This document shows positions 52,119-63,130 of a stretch of 64,000 nucleotides of DNA, piece after piece. The notes under the pieces were generated by a model. The model was not told the origin of the DNA. It ran no database searches and saw nothing but the letters and a program-made list of their open reading frames with translations. Numbering within the stretch: the first letter of the stretch is position 1; each line of letters opens with the position of its first letter. A program made the position numbers and the translations under genes. Origin of the DNA: JAHEEL01 sp963715255 (GTDB lineage: Bacteria; Actinomycetota; Acidimicrobiia; Spongiisociales; UBA5794); assembly GCA_963715255.1 (NCBI GenBank), contig CAVQRN010000013.1:101613-165612 (forward strand), given 5' to 3'.

Positions 52119-55100
52119 TCAGTCGGCCCGGCGGGCCTCCTTCACCGCCCGCGCGACAAAGTACTTCGCCTGCGGGTGGTGGGCGATCAGTGCCGAGGTG
52201 GTCTGTTCCGGCTGGTACTGGTATGCGGTCGCGGCGCTTACCGCAACGCCGATCCGCTCGGCGTCGAGGAGATGGGCGACGCGCTCGTTGTCCTCGAGAT
52301 CGGGGCACGCCGGGTAGCCCCACGAATATCGCCCTCCCCGGTACCGTTGCCGGAACAGGCCGCCGAGACTCGGTCCGTCTTCATCGCCGAAACCCCACTC
52401 GACCCGAATGTGCCGGTGCCACATCTCGGCGAGGGCCTCGGCCATCTCCACGCCGAGCCCGTGGAGCAGCAGGTAGTCCGTGTAGCGATCCTCTTCGAAC
52501 AGTGCCGCCGCTCGTTGGGAGGCCCGGTCCCCCATCGTGACGATGTGGAACGCGGCGTAGTCACACTGATCGTCATCGACGGGCCGGAAGAAGTCGGCGA
52601 TGCAGAGCCACGGATCCCGTCGCTGGCGGGGAAAGCCGAACCGCGTCAGTTCGGTCGAGCGGGTCTCGTCGGTCCACACGATCAGATCGTCCCCATCGCC
52701 GTTGACGGGGTAGTACCCGTACACGACCTGGGGAATGAGCAGATCGTCGGTTCTCACGCGCGCCAGTTGTTCGCGCAGGACCGGGCGCAGGCGATTCCTG
52801 AACGCCTCATCGGTCTCACCCGACTCCGGTCTGAACTGCCACTGGTTGCGGAAGAGGGCGGTTTCATTGAGATAGGCGGCGACATCGTCGATCGCCATCC
52901 CCTTGACCACCTGGCTCCCGAGGAACGGGGGCTTGAACACCGGCACGTCGAGAGCAACGGAAGGTGCCCTCGCCGGCACGGGAGCGTCGTCATCGATCCC
53001 ACTACTGGGAGCGACAAGCCGTTCGCGTCCCGGAGCCGGTGCCGCGGCCCCGGAAACGATCTGCTGCATGGCGTCGAGTCCGGAGAAGGCGTTCTTGCCG
53101 TAATACAGGGGACCGGGATAACGATCACGGAGATCGCGCTCGACATACGAGCGGGTCAACGCTGCTCCCCCGAGCAGCACCGGCACGTCGCCCAGACCGC
53201 GGCGAATCAGCTCGTCGAGGTTGTCTCTCATGATGAGGGTGCTCTTGACGAGCAAGCCGCTCATCCCGACGGCGTCGGCGCCGGTCCGCTCATACGTCTC
53301 GATGAGTTCACCCACCGCGACCTTGATGCCGAGGTTGTGGACGGTGTATCCGTTGTTCGACAAGATGATGTCGACGAGGTTCTTCCCGATGTCGTGTACA
53401 TCACCGGCGACGGTTGCCAGGACGATCGATCCCCTCGCAGCCACGTCCGAGCGCTCCATCATGGGTTCGAGATACGCGACCGACGCCTTCATCGTCTCGG
53501 CCGATCGGAGGACGAAGGGCAGTTGCATATCCCCGGATGCGAAGAGTTCGCCGACGGTCTTCATGCCCGAGAGCAGAACGTCGTTCACCAACCCGAGCGG
53601 CGTATGACCGGCGGCGAGCGCCTCGTCGAGTTCATCGTCGAGACCGGTGCGGTTGCCATCGACGATCCGTTGCTCGAGACGACGCTCTACCGGCCATCCC
53701 GAGCGCTCGTCTTCGGTCTCAATCTCAACGACGGCGTCGGTGAAAGCAGCAAGCAGCGCCTCGAGTGGGTCGTAGCCGGGTTCACGACGGTCGTAGATCA
53801 GATCTTCGCAAATCCTCCGCTGCTCGTCTGCGATGAGATGCAGTGGTTCGATTCGCCCGGCATGGATGATCGCGGCGTCCAAGCCTGCGTCGAGGCACTC
53901 GTGGAGGAACACGGAGTTGAGCGCTCTCCGAGTTGGCTGATTCAGTCCGAACGACACATTTGACACGCCCAGAATCGTTGCACTGTTGGGAAATTCATCC
54001 TTCAGGCGCCGGACCGCCTCAATGGTCTCTCGCGGCATCGCCGCGCAACTCGTCATCTCCGGTGGAGAGAGGGAACGTGAGTGCGTCGAAGATCAGGTCC
54101 GCTGGCTCCAGTTCGTAGTCGTTCACGGCCAGATCGTGGATGCGGCGGGCGACGCGGATCTTCCACTCGACGTTCGCGTGCCTGGCCGTCCTCATCGATG
54201 AGGAGGCACACGACCGCGGCCCCGTGTTCTCTCGCAAGATCCAGAACCCGACGGGCTCGCGACCCGGGACCCGTCCCGTCTTCGAGGTTGAGCGAGTTGA
54301 GAACGGACCGACCACCCAGCATCTCGAGTCCTGCCTCCATGACTGCCGACTCGGTCGAATCGAGGACGATCGGCGCGGCCACTTCAGATCCGAACCGGGC
54401 TGCGATCGCGGCCATATCCTCGACCCCGTCTCGCCCGACGTAGTCGATGCAGAGATCAACGAGATGAGCGGACTCCGCGACCTGCTCTTCCCCGATCTTG
54501 ACACATCGGTCGACATCGCCGTTGAGCATCGCATCTCTGAACGCCCGCGACCCGTTGGCATTGGTTCGCTCTCCGACGATCAGGAACGATGTGTCCTGCA
54601 CGATCGGGGTCGCGCTGTAGATCGAAGCAATCGAAGGTGTGTGGAGAACCTCGCGTTCCATCGGTACAAGGGGTCGGCATGCCTCAACGACCGCCAAGAG
54701 ATGTTCCGGCGTGGTACCGCAACAGCCACCAATTGCTCTCACGCCGTACTCGGATACGAAACGGGCGAGATGTTCGGCGAGAACTCGCGCCGACAGATCG
54801 TACGACACCGCTCCTTCCACGATCCTCGGCATGCCGGCATTCGGGATGACAGAGATCGGCATCCTGGCCCGCTCGGACAGGTACCGAATCGGTCCGTACA
54901 TCTCCTCCGGCCCGGTGGCGCAGTTGAGTCCCACAACATCGACGTGCATAGCGTCGAGTGTTGTGAGCGCAGCACCGATCTCCGTCCCCGGCAACATTCG
55001 ACCCGTGAGTTCAATGGTCACCTGGACCTGGATTGGAATCTCGACGTGCGCCGACCGCATCGCCCTGCGGGCGCCGTTGATTGCTGCCTTGGCTCCGAGC

Positions 55101-55594
55101 AAGTCGAACTGAGTCTCGATGACGAAGACGTCGATCCCGCCATCGATGAGTCCGGCAGCCTGGATTTCGTAGGCATCGCGCAACTCCCGGTAGGTGATCT
55201 GGCCAAGGGTCGCGAACTTGGTACCGGGACCGATCGAACCGGCAACGAACCGTCTCCGCCCATCTCTCGTCCGATATTCCTCGACGGTCCGCGTCGCGAT
55301 CGACGCCCCCGCCGCTGAGAGTTCGTATGCCCGATCGGCGATCCCGTACTCGTTCAGAGGGACGGCGAACCCACCGAATGTGTTCGTCTCCACGACGTCG
55401 ACGCCGACGTCGAGGAACGAGCGGTGGAGCCGTTCTATGACATCGGGTCTGGTCACGTTCAGCACTTCGGCGCATCCGTCGAGATCCTCACCGCCGAAGT
55501 CGTCGAGATCCAACCCGGCGGCGTGGATCGACGTGCCTGCTCCGCCGTCGAAGATCACGACACCCCTCGCAAGCGCCTGCAGGTAGGCGCTCAT
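52119..55594 (-). CDS. metH: Cobalamin-dependent methionine synthase (two frameshifts in this assembly)
   Basis: About 1,158 residues when repaired. First frame: homocysteine-binding domain (DGGAGTSIHAAG, zinc Cys in GGCCGTTPEH) and pterin domain (VGERTNANGSRAF). A middle frame (~54170-54040) carries VEWKIRVARRIHDLAV, and the third frame ETIEAVRRLKDEF, the B12 domain (GDVHDIGKNLVDIIL, base-off His) and a C-terminal reactivation domain. Each break is explained by one extra base. It methylates homocysteine using methyltetrahydrofolate. A SAM riboswitch lies 120 nt upstream. No obvious ribosome site. Confidence 0.93.
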
Positions 55595-55712
55595 GCGGCG
55601 TGTTCCCAGCGAAGGAGGTGGTGATGCGTCAACCTATGGGTCCGTTTCAACAGCGTTCCTCCGTCTCAGCTCGAAACGCTCCGCGAGCGCCGCGAACGGG
55701 AGTTCCGCTTCG

Positions 55713-55798
55713 GCTCCTCATCGATCAGGCATTGGCACCGTTCACGTCGGTTGCCGCGGCTTCGCAGGGCCTGTCCCTCCACCGCTCTGGATGAGCGC
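55713..55798 (-). promoter_or_regulatory. SAM-I (S-box) riboswitch aptamer of metH
   Basis: Read on the minus strand: P1 strand CTCATC, core AGAGCGGTGGAGGGACAG, then GGCCCTGCGAAGCC and CGGCAACC, then GGTGCCAATGCC and the closing P1 strand GATGAG. This follows the S-box consensus order and conserved blocks closely. Downstream, a GC-rich hairpin (cgctc-gcg-gagcg followed by ttt) could act as the switch, ending transcription of metH when SAM is high. Confidence 0.88.
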
Positions 55799-55862
55799 TT
55801 CGTTGACGGGCATCATATACCACCGATCCCGACAGGTCACACGGCGATCGCGACCCTCGTGC

Positions 55863-56579
55863 TCAGTGAATCTCTCCGAACGCTATCCCCTCGGTGAGCC
55901 ACAGGTTCAGCTCGTCGCGCCCGGGTCTGTGGAGGCGCCCGGATTGAATGAAGTAGGCCTCGTCGACATACCCGAGGGCGGCGGGGTCGTGCGTGGCGAT
56001 CACCACCGTGGTTTCCCCGTCCGCGATCTCCCTGAGCATGGCCAGTATCGAAGCTCCGGTGGCCGAATCCAGTTCACCCGTCGGCTCGTCGGCGAGGACA
56101 TACCTCGGCTCGTGAACGAGGGCGCGCGCGATCGCTATCCGTTGCTGCTCCCCGCCCGACATCTCATCCGGACGGTGTTCTGCGCGAGCCCCCATCTCGA
56201 CGGCTTCCAGCGCCGACATCACGGCGGTTCTGGCCTTCTTCCCCCGAATCCCGAGCAACCGGAGCGACACGTCGACGTTCTCGTACGCGGAGAGGAGGTT
56301 CAAGAGGCTTGCAGACTGGAAAACGAAACCGAGCTTCGTCCGGCGGATCGCGGCAGCGTCGTGCTCGCTGACCTGATCGACGCGTTCGCCATCGATGATC
56401 ACCTCGCCTGAGTCCGGCCGCTGCAGAAGACCAGCCATGTGCAGCTGCGATGTTTTGCCGGACCCCGACGGGCCGAACAGCGCCACGAAGGACCCCCTCT
56501 CCACGACGAGATCAACATCGACGGCCCCGATGGCACCATTCGGATACTGCTTCGACACGCTGCGAAGGACAAGGCTCAT
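55863..56579 (-). CDS. ABC transporter ATPase (MacB/LolD type)
   Basis: 238 residues. Walker A GPSGSGKTS, signature MSGGEQQRIAIARAL, Walker B YVLADEPTGELD and H-loop ATHD. This type works with FtsX-family permeases to extract or export lipoproteins, peptides or drugs. Start overlaps the upstream ATPase gene (ATGA). Last gene of the operon that begins with the large permease or earlier. Confidence 0.93.
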   Translation of the reverse strand: MSLVLRSVSKQYPNGAIGAVDVDLVVERGSFVALFGPSGSGKTSQLHMAGLLQRPDSGEVIIDGERVDQVSEHDAAAIRRTKLGFVFQSASLLNLLSAYENVDVSLRLLGIRGKKARTAVMSALEAVEMGARAEHRPDEMSGGEQQRIAIARALVHEPRYVLADEPTGELDSATGASILAMLREIADGETTVVIATHDPAALGYVDEAYFIQSGRLHRPGRDELNLWLTEGIAFGEIH

Positions 56580-57412
56580 GTCGGGTGCTCCTCGGACTGC
56601 AGGAGGATCCCGTCGTCGATGAGCTTGACGCGAACGTGGTCTCCGATGCCGGCTTCGATCAACAGGTCTCGAGGGAGCTGCACCATGCCACGCTGGTCGA
56701 CGGCGATCAGCTCTTCCTGGCCCTTCCGTCCCTGCGTGGAGATGCGCCCGTCGGCGATTCGCACGATCCGATCCGTGCGCTGGGCGAGGGCCACGTCATG
56801 GGTGACGACGAGGACGCTCAGCCCCCCTTCGTGCGACAGGCCGCGGAGGAGCTCGTATATCTCGAGGCTCGTCTCGGTGTCGAGTTCACCGGTCGGTTCG
56901 TCGGCGAGGAGGAGCTTCGGGCCGAGGGAGAGCGCCACACAGAGTGCGAGTCGCTGCTGTTCCCCTCCGGACATCGTGTGGACGTCGGTGTAGGCGCTGT
57001 TGCGGAGACCGACGGCTTCGAGCAGTGCGAGGGCCCTCTTCTTCCTTCTGCGACCGCCGACGCCCGCAAGGAGCATCGGTAGCTCGACGTTGGCTCTCGC
57101 TTTCAAATAGGGAACCAGGTTGCGGGTGAAATCCTGCCACACGAAACCAACGTCGCGCCGATAGAAGCGTGTCAGATCCTTCGTGGTCACCTCGGTGAGG
57201 TCCCGTTCCGCCACCGCCACTCGGCCGGCCGACGGCCGATCGAAGCCGGCAAGAATCGTAAGCAGTGTCGACTTCCCCGAACCCGACTTTCCGACAATCG
57301 AGACGAACTCTCCTTCATTCATCGTGAAGTCGAGGCCCTGGAGTGCAACAACTTCGAGGTTGCCCTGTTTGTGGATCTTGATGAGGTTCTGGGCCTGAAT
57401 CACAGGGGGCAT
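56576..57412 (-). CDS. ABC transporter ATPase fused to a C-terminal AbrB-like domain
   Basis: 278 residues from the ATG overlapping the permease stop (TGATG). ATPase: GKSGSGKST, VGFVWQDFTRNL, MSGGEQQRLALCVAL, LLLADEPTGELD. After the ATPase core, residues ~233-272 form a SpoVT/AbrB-type swapped-hairpin segment: VDQRGMVQLPRDLL and DHVRVKLIDDGILL. AbrB folds normally bind DNA as dimers; here the unit may serve dimer contacts or sensing. Pairs with the second ATPase and the FtsX permease. Confidence 0.88.
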   Translation of the reverse strand: MPPVIQAQNLIKIHKQGNLEVVALQGLDFTMNEGEFVSIVGKSGSGKSTLLTILAGFDRPSAGRVAVAERDLTEVTTKDLTRFYRRDVGFVWQDFTRNLVPYLKARANVELPMLLAGVGGRRRKKRALALLEAVGLRNSAYTDVHTMSGGEQQRLALCVALSLGPKLLLADEPTGELDTETSLEIYELLRGLSHEGGLSVLVVTHDVALAQRTDRIVRIADGRISTQGRKGQEELIAVDQRGMVQLPRDLLIEAGIGDHVRVKLIDDGILLQSEEHPT

Positions 57413-60400
57413 CAGCGATCCACCTCCCGCAATACCTCGCTCATCTTTCGAGTGGACACGCGACGGGTTGCCCACACCACCGACACGATGAGCATCAGCC
57501 CGACCAGCGCGGAGAAGGCAGCAAGTGAGATCGCCGGGATCTCGATGAGGATCGACGGCACGATCTCTTCGGCCGTTTCGCCGAGTTGGAGGAACGGCAG
57601 CATGACAACAACGAGACCGATCCCACCAAGGACACCGATCACCGCACCGAGGCCGACGACGACGAGCTGCTCAACCGCGAACGTCGTTGCGACGCCCCGC
57701 CGTCCGAAACCCAGCGCCCTGAGCACACCCATCTCCTTGGCACGGCGAGTGACGGCAAGCAGCACGTATCCGGTCACGCCGGCGAGAGCGAGGACGACGG
57801 CGACGGCCGCGCCGACGAAGAGGATCGCGACGAGACCGACCTGAACGGGGCGACTCGAGAACGAGGCAGTGACGCCGCGAATCGTCCACATCTCGTCGGG
57901 TTCCTCTCCCAGTTGAGCCGTGATGCGCCGCACCGTCGTGTCGACGTTGTCGGTCTCCATCCAGAACTCCTGCGGCGCGTCCGGCCGAGACAGCCCGCCG
58001 CCGAGACTCCACGTCGCAGCTCCGTTCGTCCAGGCGCTGATGGCGTCAAGGTCGACGACCATCGCCCCCTGCTTCCTCCGATCCGTCATCGTCGGAACAG
58101 CTTCGACGAAGCCGACGAGCATTCCGTTCATCACTTGCGAGCCAACTGAGTACGACGACGTCTCCCCGACGTCCAGACCGGCGATCGTCGCAGCCTCACG
58201 ATCGAGCAACACGAGGAGGTCGTCCGGCATGCGCCGGAGTTCAGGAACGTTGGTGCTGGCCCGTGCTCGCTGCGGAACGGTCCACATGGACACGTCGCCA
58301 TCCCGATGCAAGGGCGAGCTTCTCAGCTCCGCCTCGCTGGGTTGCTCCATCCCTTCGGGGAAGCACCGAGTACCGCGCTCGCAGAGCAGTGTCACCTGCC
58401 ACGCTCCTGCTCACGGTCAGATCATTCATCGGTGCATCCTCTTCGAGGTCGAGGGTCGCTCGTCCGGCGTCGGAGACGACGATCAGGTCGCCCATGAGTA
58501 CGGAGTCACCGCTGGCGGAGAGCCCGCTGCTCGGCGGACCGCTCAATCCACATCGTGTGCAGGGACAGCGGCGGTGTGGGTGGCGTCGGGAAGTCGTTCT
58601 CTCCTGTGGTGAGATCGATCGAAACGGTTCCCCACCCATCTGAGGTGATGTCGACGTCTGACACCATTGTCCAAAGTCGGGTCTTCGCATCGATGACCTT
58701 GACCAGCAGGCGGTAGTCGTGGCCGAGAGGACCGTCCTCTGCTTCCGCTGCGAGGCTGATCGGAACGACGACGGCGTCGATCTGCAACTCCGTCGACCCG
58801 GATGGGAGTTCCACGCCGACGTCCGGTGCCGCGCCGTCGGGACGGAGCAGCGCGAACAGATCCGAGGGGTCGTCCGCGCCGAAGTCCGAACGCCACGTCA
58901 CTACGTCGGAGAATGACTCCGGTTGGACTGCCAACACCTCGAGCGCGTCTGCCGCTCTGTCGGGGCGCCCCGTCGGTACGGAGCACGGGAGAGCCGATCG
59001 CCCCGTCCGGAACATCGAGGTAGCCAGCTTGGTCGGCCACCACACGAACGTCGGAACCGGCCGCGTATGCGGCTCGATCGACGAATGATTGCTCCAGGGT
59101 GGCCGCATAGGTGAGAGCGAATGCCCCAAGGCCGGTCGTCAGCCACACAAGCAGCGCCAGCCGTCCGTAGGGAATGGGGTTCCTGCCGAGATGCCATCCA
59201 GGAAGTGAGAGTGACAACGATCGGGACTTCGTCATCGCCCAACCGACGAATCTGAGCAACATCGGGAAGATTCGGAGGAGGATGAGGGCGCCGCTGAACA
59301 GCAGGAGCACCGGGAAGACGATCGCGAGCGGATCGAGCGTGGCCTCTTCTCCGCTCATGTTGACGAATCCGCGCTGGCTCAACTGGAGGAGCACCACGAG
59401 GGTGAGGGCGATCGCGAACAGGTCGAGGTTGTATCGCTGCCAGATCGACTTCGTGCCGGGGCGTGCAGCGAGTGACCGGAGTTCGAGGACGCCTCGGCCC
59501 ACGTACGGGATGATCGCGACCCCCATTGCCAGGAAGGTGACGACGGCGCCCGCGAGAAGCCAGCCCGTCACGGGGCCTATCTGGGTCACGTTGAGCGGTT
59601 CGCCGCCGGTGAGGTCCGACAGCGGCGGTATTCGTCCCGTTACGCCCACGAGGAACCTGGCGACGAACGGTGCGGCGGCCGCGGCCGCCGCCGCTACGAA
59701 CAGCGATTGGCCGAGGTGAATCCCGACGGTCTGCCACGTTGAGGCGCCGCGGCTCTTGAGCAACGCCAGATCGGGCCCTTCGCGTTCGACGGTCAGAGCT
59801 GATGTGTAGACGAGGAAATAGACGGCCCCGCCGACAACGAGCGCGAGCATGGCGAGGATTGGTCCGCCGATTACCACCGATCGAGTAGAGAACTTGTCGA
59901 TGAGGAGCGGTAGGAACGTCTTCGTCGGAATCGTCCCGCCGGCCTCTTTGGCCACCTGGGCGTTGAACTGCTCGATCCGTCCCTCGATCTCGTCGAGTTC
60001 CTCGAGCGTCACCGTGTCGACGTCGAGTGGCATTCTCCACCGCTGCGTCACCGTCGGAGCATCGAATCCGCGCGCGGTCCTATTCCAAGGTTCCGTGTCT
60101 GGATCCACCGGGATTTGACCCATCCAGATGTCGAATGTCGACTGATCGAAATAGACCATGGTGGTGGGATCGTCGACTCCCCAGATCGTCGCATCAGGGT
60201 CGACCGGGGCCACGATGGCCGCGACTTCGACGTACTCGAAGACATCGGGGAGGCCGCTGAAAGGTTTCAGGAAGAGCGAATCGCCAATCCCGACATCAGC
60301 CAATTCGGCAACGCGTTCACCGATCGCTATCGGGATCGGTCCACTCTCAGGAACCGGGGCACCGAGGAGCGGAGCGGGAATCGCACCATCGACAACCGCC

Positions 60401-60918
60401 AGGTGCCCTTCGAGATCCGGAGCCGTGAAGATCCGAACTTGGAGGGCTTCTGGGGGAGGACGGGGGTAGGGCGGTGATGGCCACTCATCGTCCGGAATAC
60501 CCGCTTCGACGAGTGCGTCGATCTCTTGCTGCCATGCTTCGGCCTGAGCGAACCAGCCGCCTTCTGTCCCATCGCCAGCGGGAATGACCGCGTACTCTCG
60601 GGTCTGGGAACGTTCCTCGATGGTCGGGTACCACGGGACCAGCCACTGCTCGTGTGCCTCGTTGACGACAACCCGATTGGAGGTTCCGATCGATCTCGAA
60701 TAGTCGTTCATGGTCGAGAACGCGATCATGTCGATTTCGTCAGCGACGGCGCTCCGAACGGTGAACCGAAGGTCCACGGCTTGTACGGAGGACTCGTAGA
60801 GAGGAACAACGACAAGAAGGGCGACCACCAGCGTCGCCCCGAGCAGGGATCCAATGAGGATCCCCTTCTTCGCCCACACGCGGCGAGCAACAAGACCGAG
60901 GTATGTCCCGAGCTTCAT
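57412..60918 (-). CDS. Large FtsX-family ABC permease (three frameshifts in this assembly)
   Basis: About 1,168 residues if repaired. N terminus: TM1 (GSLLGATLVVALLVVVPLY), a big extracytoplasmic domain (~45-335), then FtsX TM triplet (LAMLALVVGGAVYFLVYT, with RGASTWQTVGIHLGQ) and more TMs to ~590. After the break at ~58965, PESFSDVVTWRSDFG etc., a second outer domain. The C-terminal FtsX unit has GYVLLAVTRRAKEMGVLRAL. Breaks near 58965, 58517 and 58395 each need one base removed, at least two of them in homopolymers. Probable lipid/lipoprotein exporter subunit. Confidence 0.87.
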
Positions 60919-60978
60919 CTATCGAGTCCCCTTGCCTTCGCGGACCCGGGGGCAGGCTACACGCCTCTCTTGAGGCAG

Positions 60979-62103
60979 TCAGTCGATGCCGGGAAGGTCG
61001 AGTTCGACGGCGCGATGGCACGCGACACCCCCATCATCCACCGTTTGGAACGGAGGTTCTGATGTCAGACAGATCTCGTCGACGAACGCACAGCGGTCGG
61101 CGAACACACAGCGGCCGGCGGGGACGCCGGCCAGGGGCGGTTGCTCGCCGGGGATCGGTCTGAGGCGAGCCACCGTGAGGGCAGGGAGCGAACCCAGAAG
61201 ACCCGAGGTGTACGGGTGCCTCGGACGCCTGAACAGGTCACCGACCGCCCCCTCTTCGATGACCCGACCGGCGTAGACAACGGCGACGCGATCGGCGACG
61301 TGGGCCACCACGGCCAGGTCATGAGTGACGATGATCATCGCCATGTGGCGGCGCTCCTTGAGATCCTTGAGGAGATCGAGGATCGCCGCAGCAACCGACA
61401 CGTCGAGACCGGAGAGCGGCTCGTCGGCGACGAGCAGGTTCGGTGCCTTGACCAGCGCGGCGGCGAGCATGGCCCGCTGCCCCATGCCGCGGCTGAGTTC
61501 AGAACTGAAAGCCCTGAAGAGACGCTTCGAGTTTGGAAGTTGAACCTCGCCGAGGGCGTCCATCACACGCTCGGTGATCTCCTCGTCGGAGAGATCAGTG
61601 TGTTCGTCAAGCACCTCCCCAGCCTGCGGACCGATCTCGAGGATCGGCGTCCACGAAGAGATCGGATTCTGGAAGAGGAATCCGATCTCCAGTGCAACGA
61701 GTCGGGCCCACTCCGGATCAACTTCGTCCATGACCGTGCCGGCCCGCTTGAGGCGCTTCTGTTCCTTGCGACGGATCGGCCGTGTCGGTTCGTCGCGGCG
61801 TCCGGCCGGCTCGAAGGAGATACCCCGGTAGGTCGTGGTGCCGCCGAGCACCCTCGCACCACTGGGGAGCAGGCCGAACGCGCCGAGGAGCATGAGTGAC
61901 TTGCCCGATGAGGACTCCCCGACGATCGCGAGCGTCTCGGCTGTACCGACTCCGAACGAGGCTCCAGGGATCACCTCGATCCATCCGAACGGGAGCCGAT
62001 CACCGTGGATGCTCGTCGGCGGTTCCCGATCACCGCGGACTGCCGTGTCCTGGTCGTTGACGGCGACACGGAGCCCATCCACTTCAAAGAGCCTCTGTGA
62101 CAC
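60979..62103 (-). CDS. DppD/OppD-type ABC ATPase
   Basis: Start taken as the GTG at 62101-62103; a GTG at 62080-62082 just after the EamA stop is also plausible. Walker A GESSSGKS, signature LSRGMGQRAMLAAAL, Walker B LLVADEPLSGLDVS, and the oligopeptide C-terminal tail (HPYTSGLLGSL, RCVFADRCAFVDEIC). An insertion of ~40 mostly charged residues separates Walker A from the Q-loop (FLFQNPISSW). Peptide ABC permeases and a binding protein are not adjacent, so it is an orphan here, perhaps serving partners elsewhere. Confidence 0.84.
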   Translation of the reverse strand: MSQRLFEVDGLRVAVNDQDTAVRGDREPPTSIHGDRLPFGWIEVIPGASFGVGTAETLAIVGESSSGKSLMLLGAFGLLPSGARVLGGTTTYRGISFEPAGRRDEPTRPIRRKEQKRLKRAGTVMDEVDPEWARLVALEIGFLFQNPISSWTPILEIGPQAGEVLDEHTDLSDEEITERVMDALGEVQLPNSKRLFRAFSSELSRGMGQRAMLAAALVKAPNLLVADEPLSGLDVSVAAAILDLLKDLKERRHMAMIIVTHDLAVVAHVADRVAVVYAGRVIEEGAVGDLFRRPRHPYTSGLLGSLPALTVARLRPIPGEQPPLAGVPAGRCVFADRCAFVDEICLTSEPPFQTVDDGGVACHRAVELDLPGID

Positions 62104-63046
62104 CAACCGTCTCCTGATCGGGTACACCTCGCGTGGCGATCGTACCGGCAGCAACCACGAGGACCACCCCGAGCCACGTCGGCGCGTCTGGTTGCTCCCC
62201 GAGGAATGCGGCAGCCCACACCACGGCCGATGCCGGCTCGAGGTACATGATCACAGAGACCACCGCCACCGGAAGTCGTCGCATCGACGTCCAATACACG
62301 ACCCCTGCCAGGCCGGTGAAGAGTGCCCCGAGGACCACGAACTGTGGCCAGTACTCGCCCGATTCTCGAACTGCCTGCACCGTGAACGGTGCGAGCACGA
62401 CGGAAGCGACGACGAGCTCCCACGTTGCGACGACGAGCCCCCCGAGATCGGCGGCAAGGGGCTTCCCGACGAGCATGATTGCCGCCAGCAGCAACCCGGA
62501 GATCGCCGCCACCGCTACCCCCGCGACCGTGGCGCCCGAACCCGGTTTGATCACGAACAGCGTTCCTACCACAGCCACCCCGAGGCCGATGTAGGCGGAA
62601 CGGCTCACTCGTTCGTGGAGCACCGGCCCCGAGAGAACCGCGGCAAGCACCGGGCCGATGTAGAGGATGGCGAGTGTTACCGCGACCGTCGTCAGATTGA
62701 GCGCCACGAAGAAGGCGAGCCAGTGGACGGCGAGGGCGATCCCAAGCACGGCGACGCCTCGCCGCCGGTGTCGCGGGATCGTGAATCGTGTCGTTGCCAT
62801 CGAAAACAACACGAGCACAACCGCACCGAGCGTGACCCTCATCGCAACCAGATGGCTCGGTGGGATTTCGGCGCGGACGAAGAGGGGAATCGCCCCCCAC
62901 GCGACGGCCAGCACGACGAGCGAGACCACGGCAACCGCCCGACTCTTCGCACCCCGGAACGCATCGTCGCAGGCTACCGGCGGAACCAACGGAGATATCG
63001 GGCTGTTGTCACCAGCCGATGGTGGGAGAACGCTGAACGGCACCAT
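62084..63046 (-). CDS. EamA/DMT-family transporter
   Basis: 320 residues from the ATG at 63044-63046; ten membrane segments in two EamA repeats (LVVLAVAWGAIPLFVRAEIPP begins repeat 1; SGLLLAAIMLVG and MYLEPASAVVWAAAFLGE repeat 2). Family members export amino acids or metabolites. The 3' end overlaps the DppD-like gene by 20 nt, suggesting one transcript. Substrate unknown. Confidence 0.89.
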   Translation of the reverse strand: MVPFSVLPPSAGDNSPISPLVPPVACDDAFRGAKSRAVAVVSLVVLAVAWGAIPLFVRAEIPPSHLVAMRVTLGAVVLVLFSMATTRFTIPRHRRRGVAVLGIALAVHWLAFFVALNLTTVAVTLAILYIGPVLAAVLSGPVLHERVSRSAYIGLGVAVVGTLFVIKPGSGATVAGVAVAAISGLLLAAIMLVGKPLAADLGGLVVATWELVVASVVLAPFTVQAVRESGEYWPQFVVLGALFTGLAGVVYWTSMRRLPVAVVSVIMYLEPASAVVWAAAFLGEQPDAPTWLGVVLVVAAGTIATRGVPDQETVGVTEAL

Positions 63047-63130
63047 GGTCACCGGGGGACGAGGGTGTCCACGGCAGCGACCGAGGAGCCCGGAAGGGGC
63101 CCGGCATCGGTCGTTGCCCAACTCAGGTTC

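Noticed and set aside
51993..53963. Open frame of 656 codons on the plus strand
   Set aside because: It lies antisense to metH, whose B12 and activation-domain motifs are clear; composition is that of a shadow frame and no family is recognised.
55600..55794. 64-codon plus-strand frame with a strong ribosome-site-like sequence before an internal ATG at 55624
   Set aside because: The spacing is too short (3 nt), it is antisense to the metH riboswitch leader and shows no homology.
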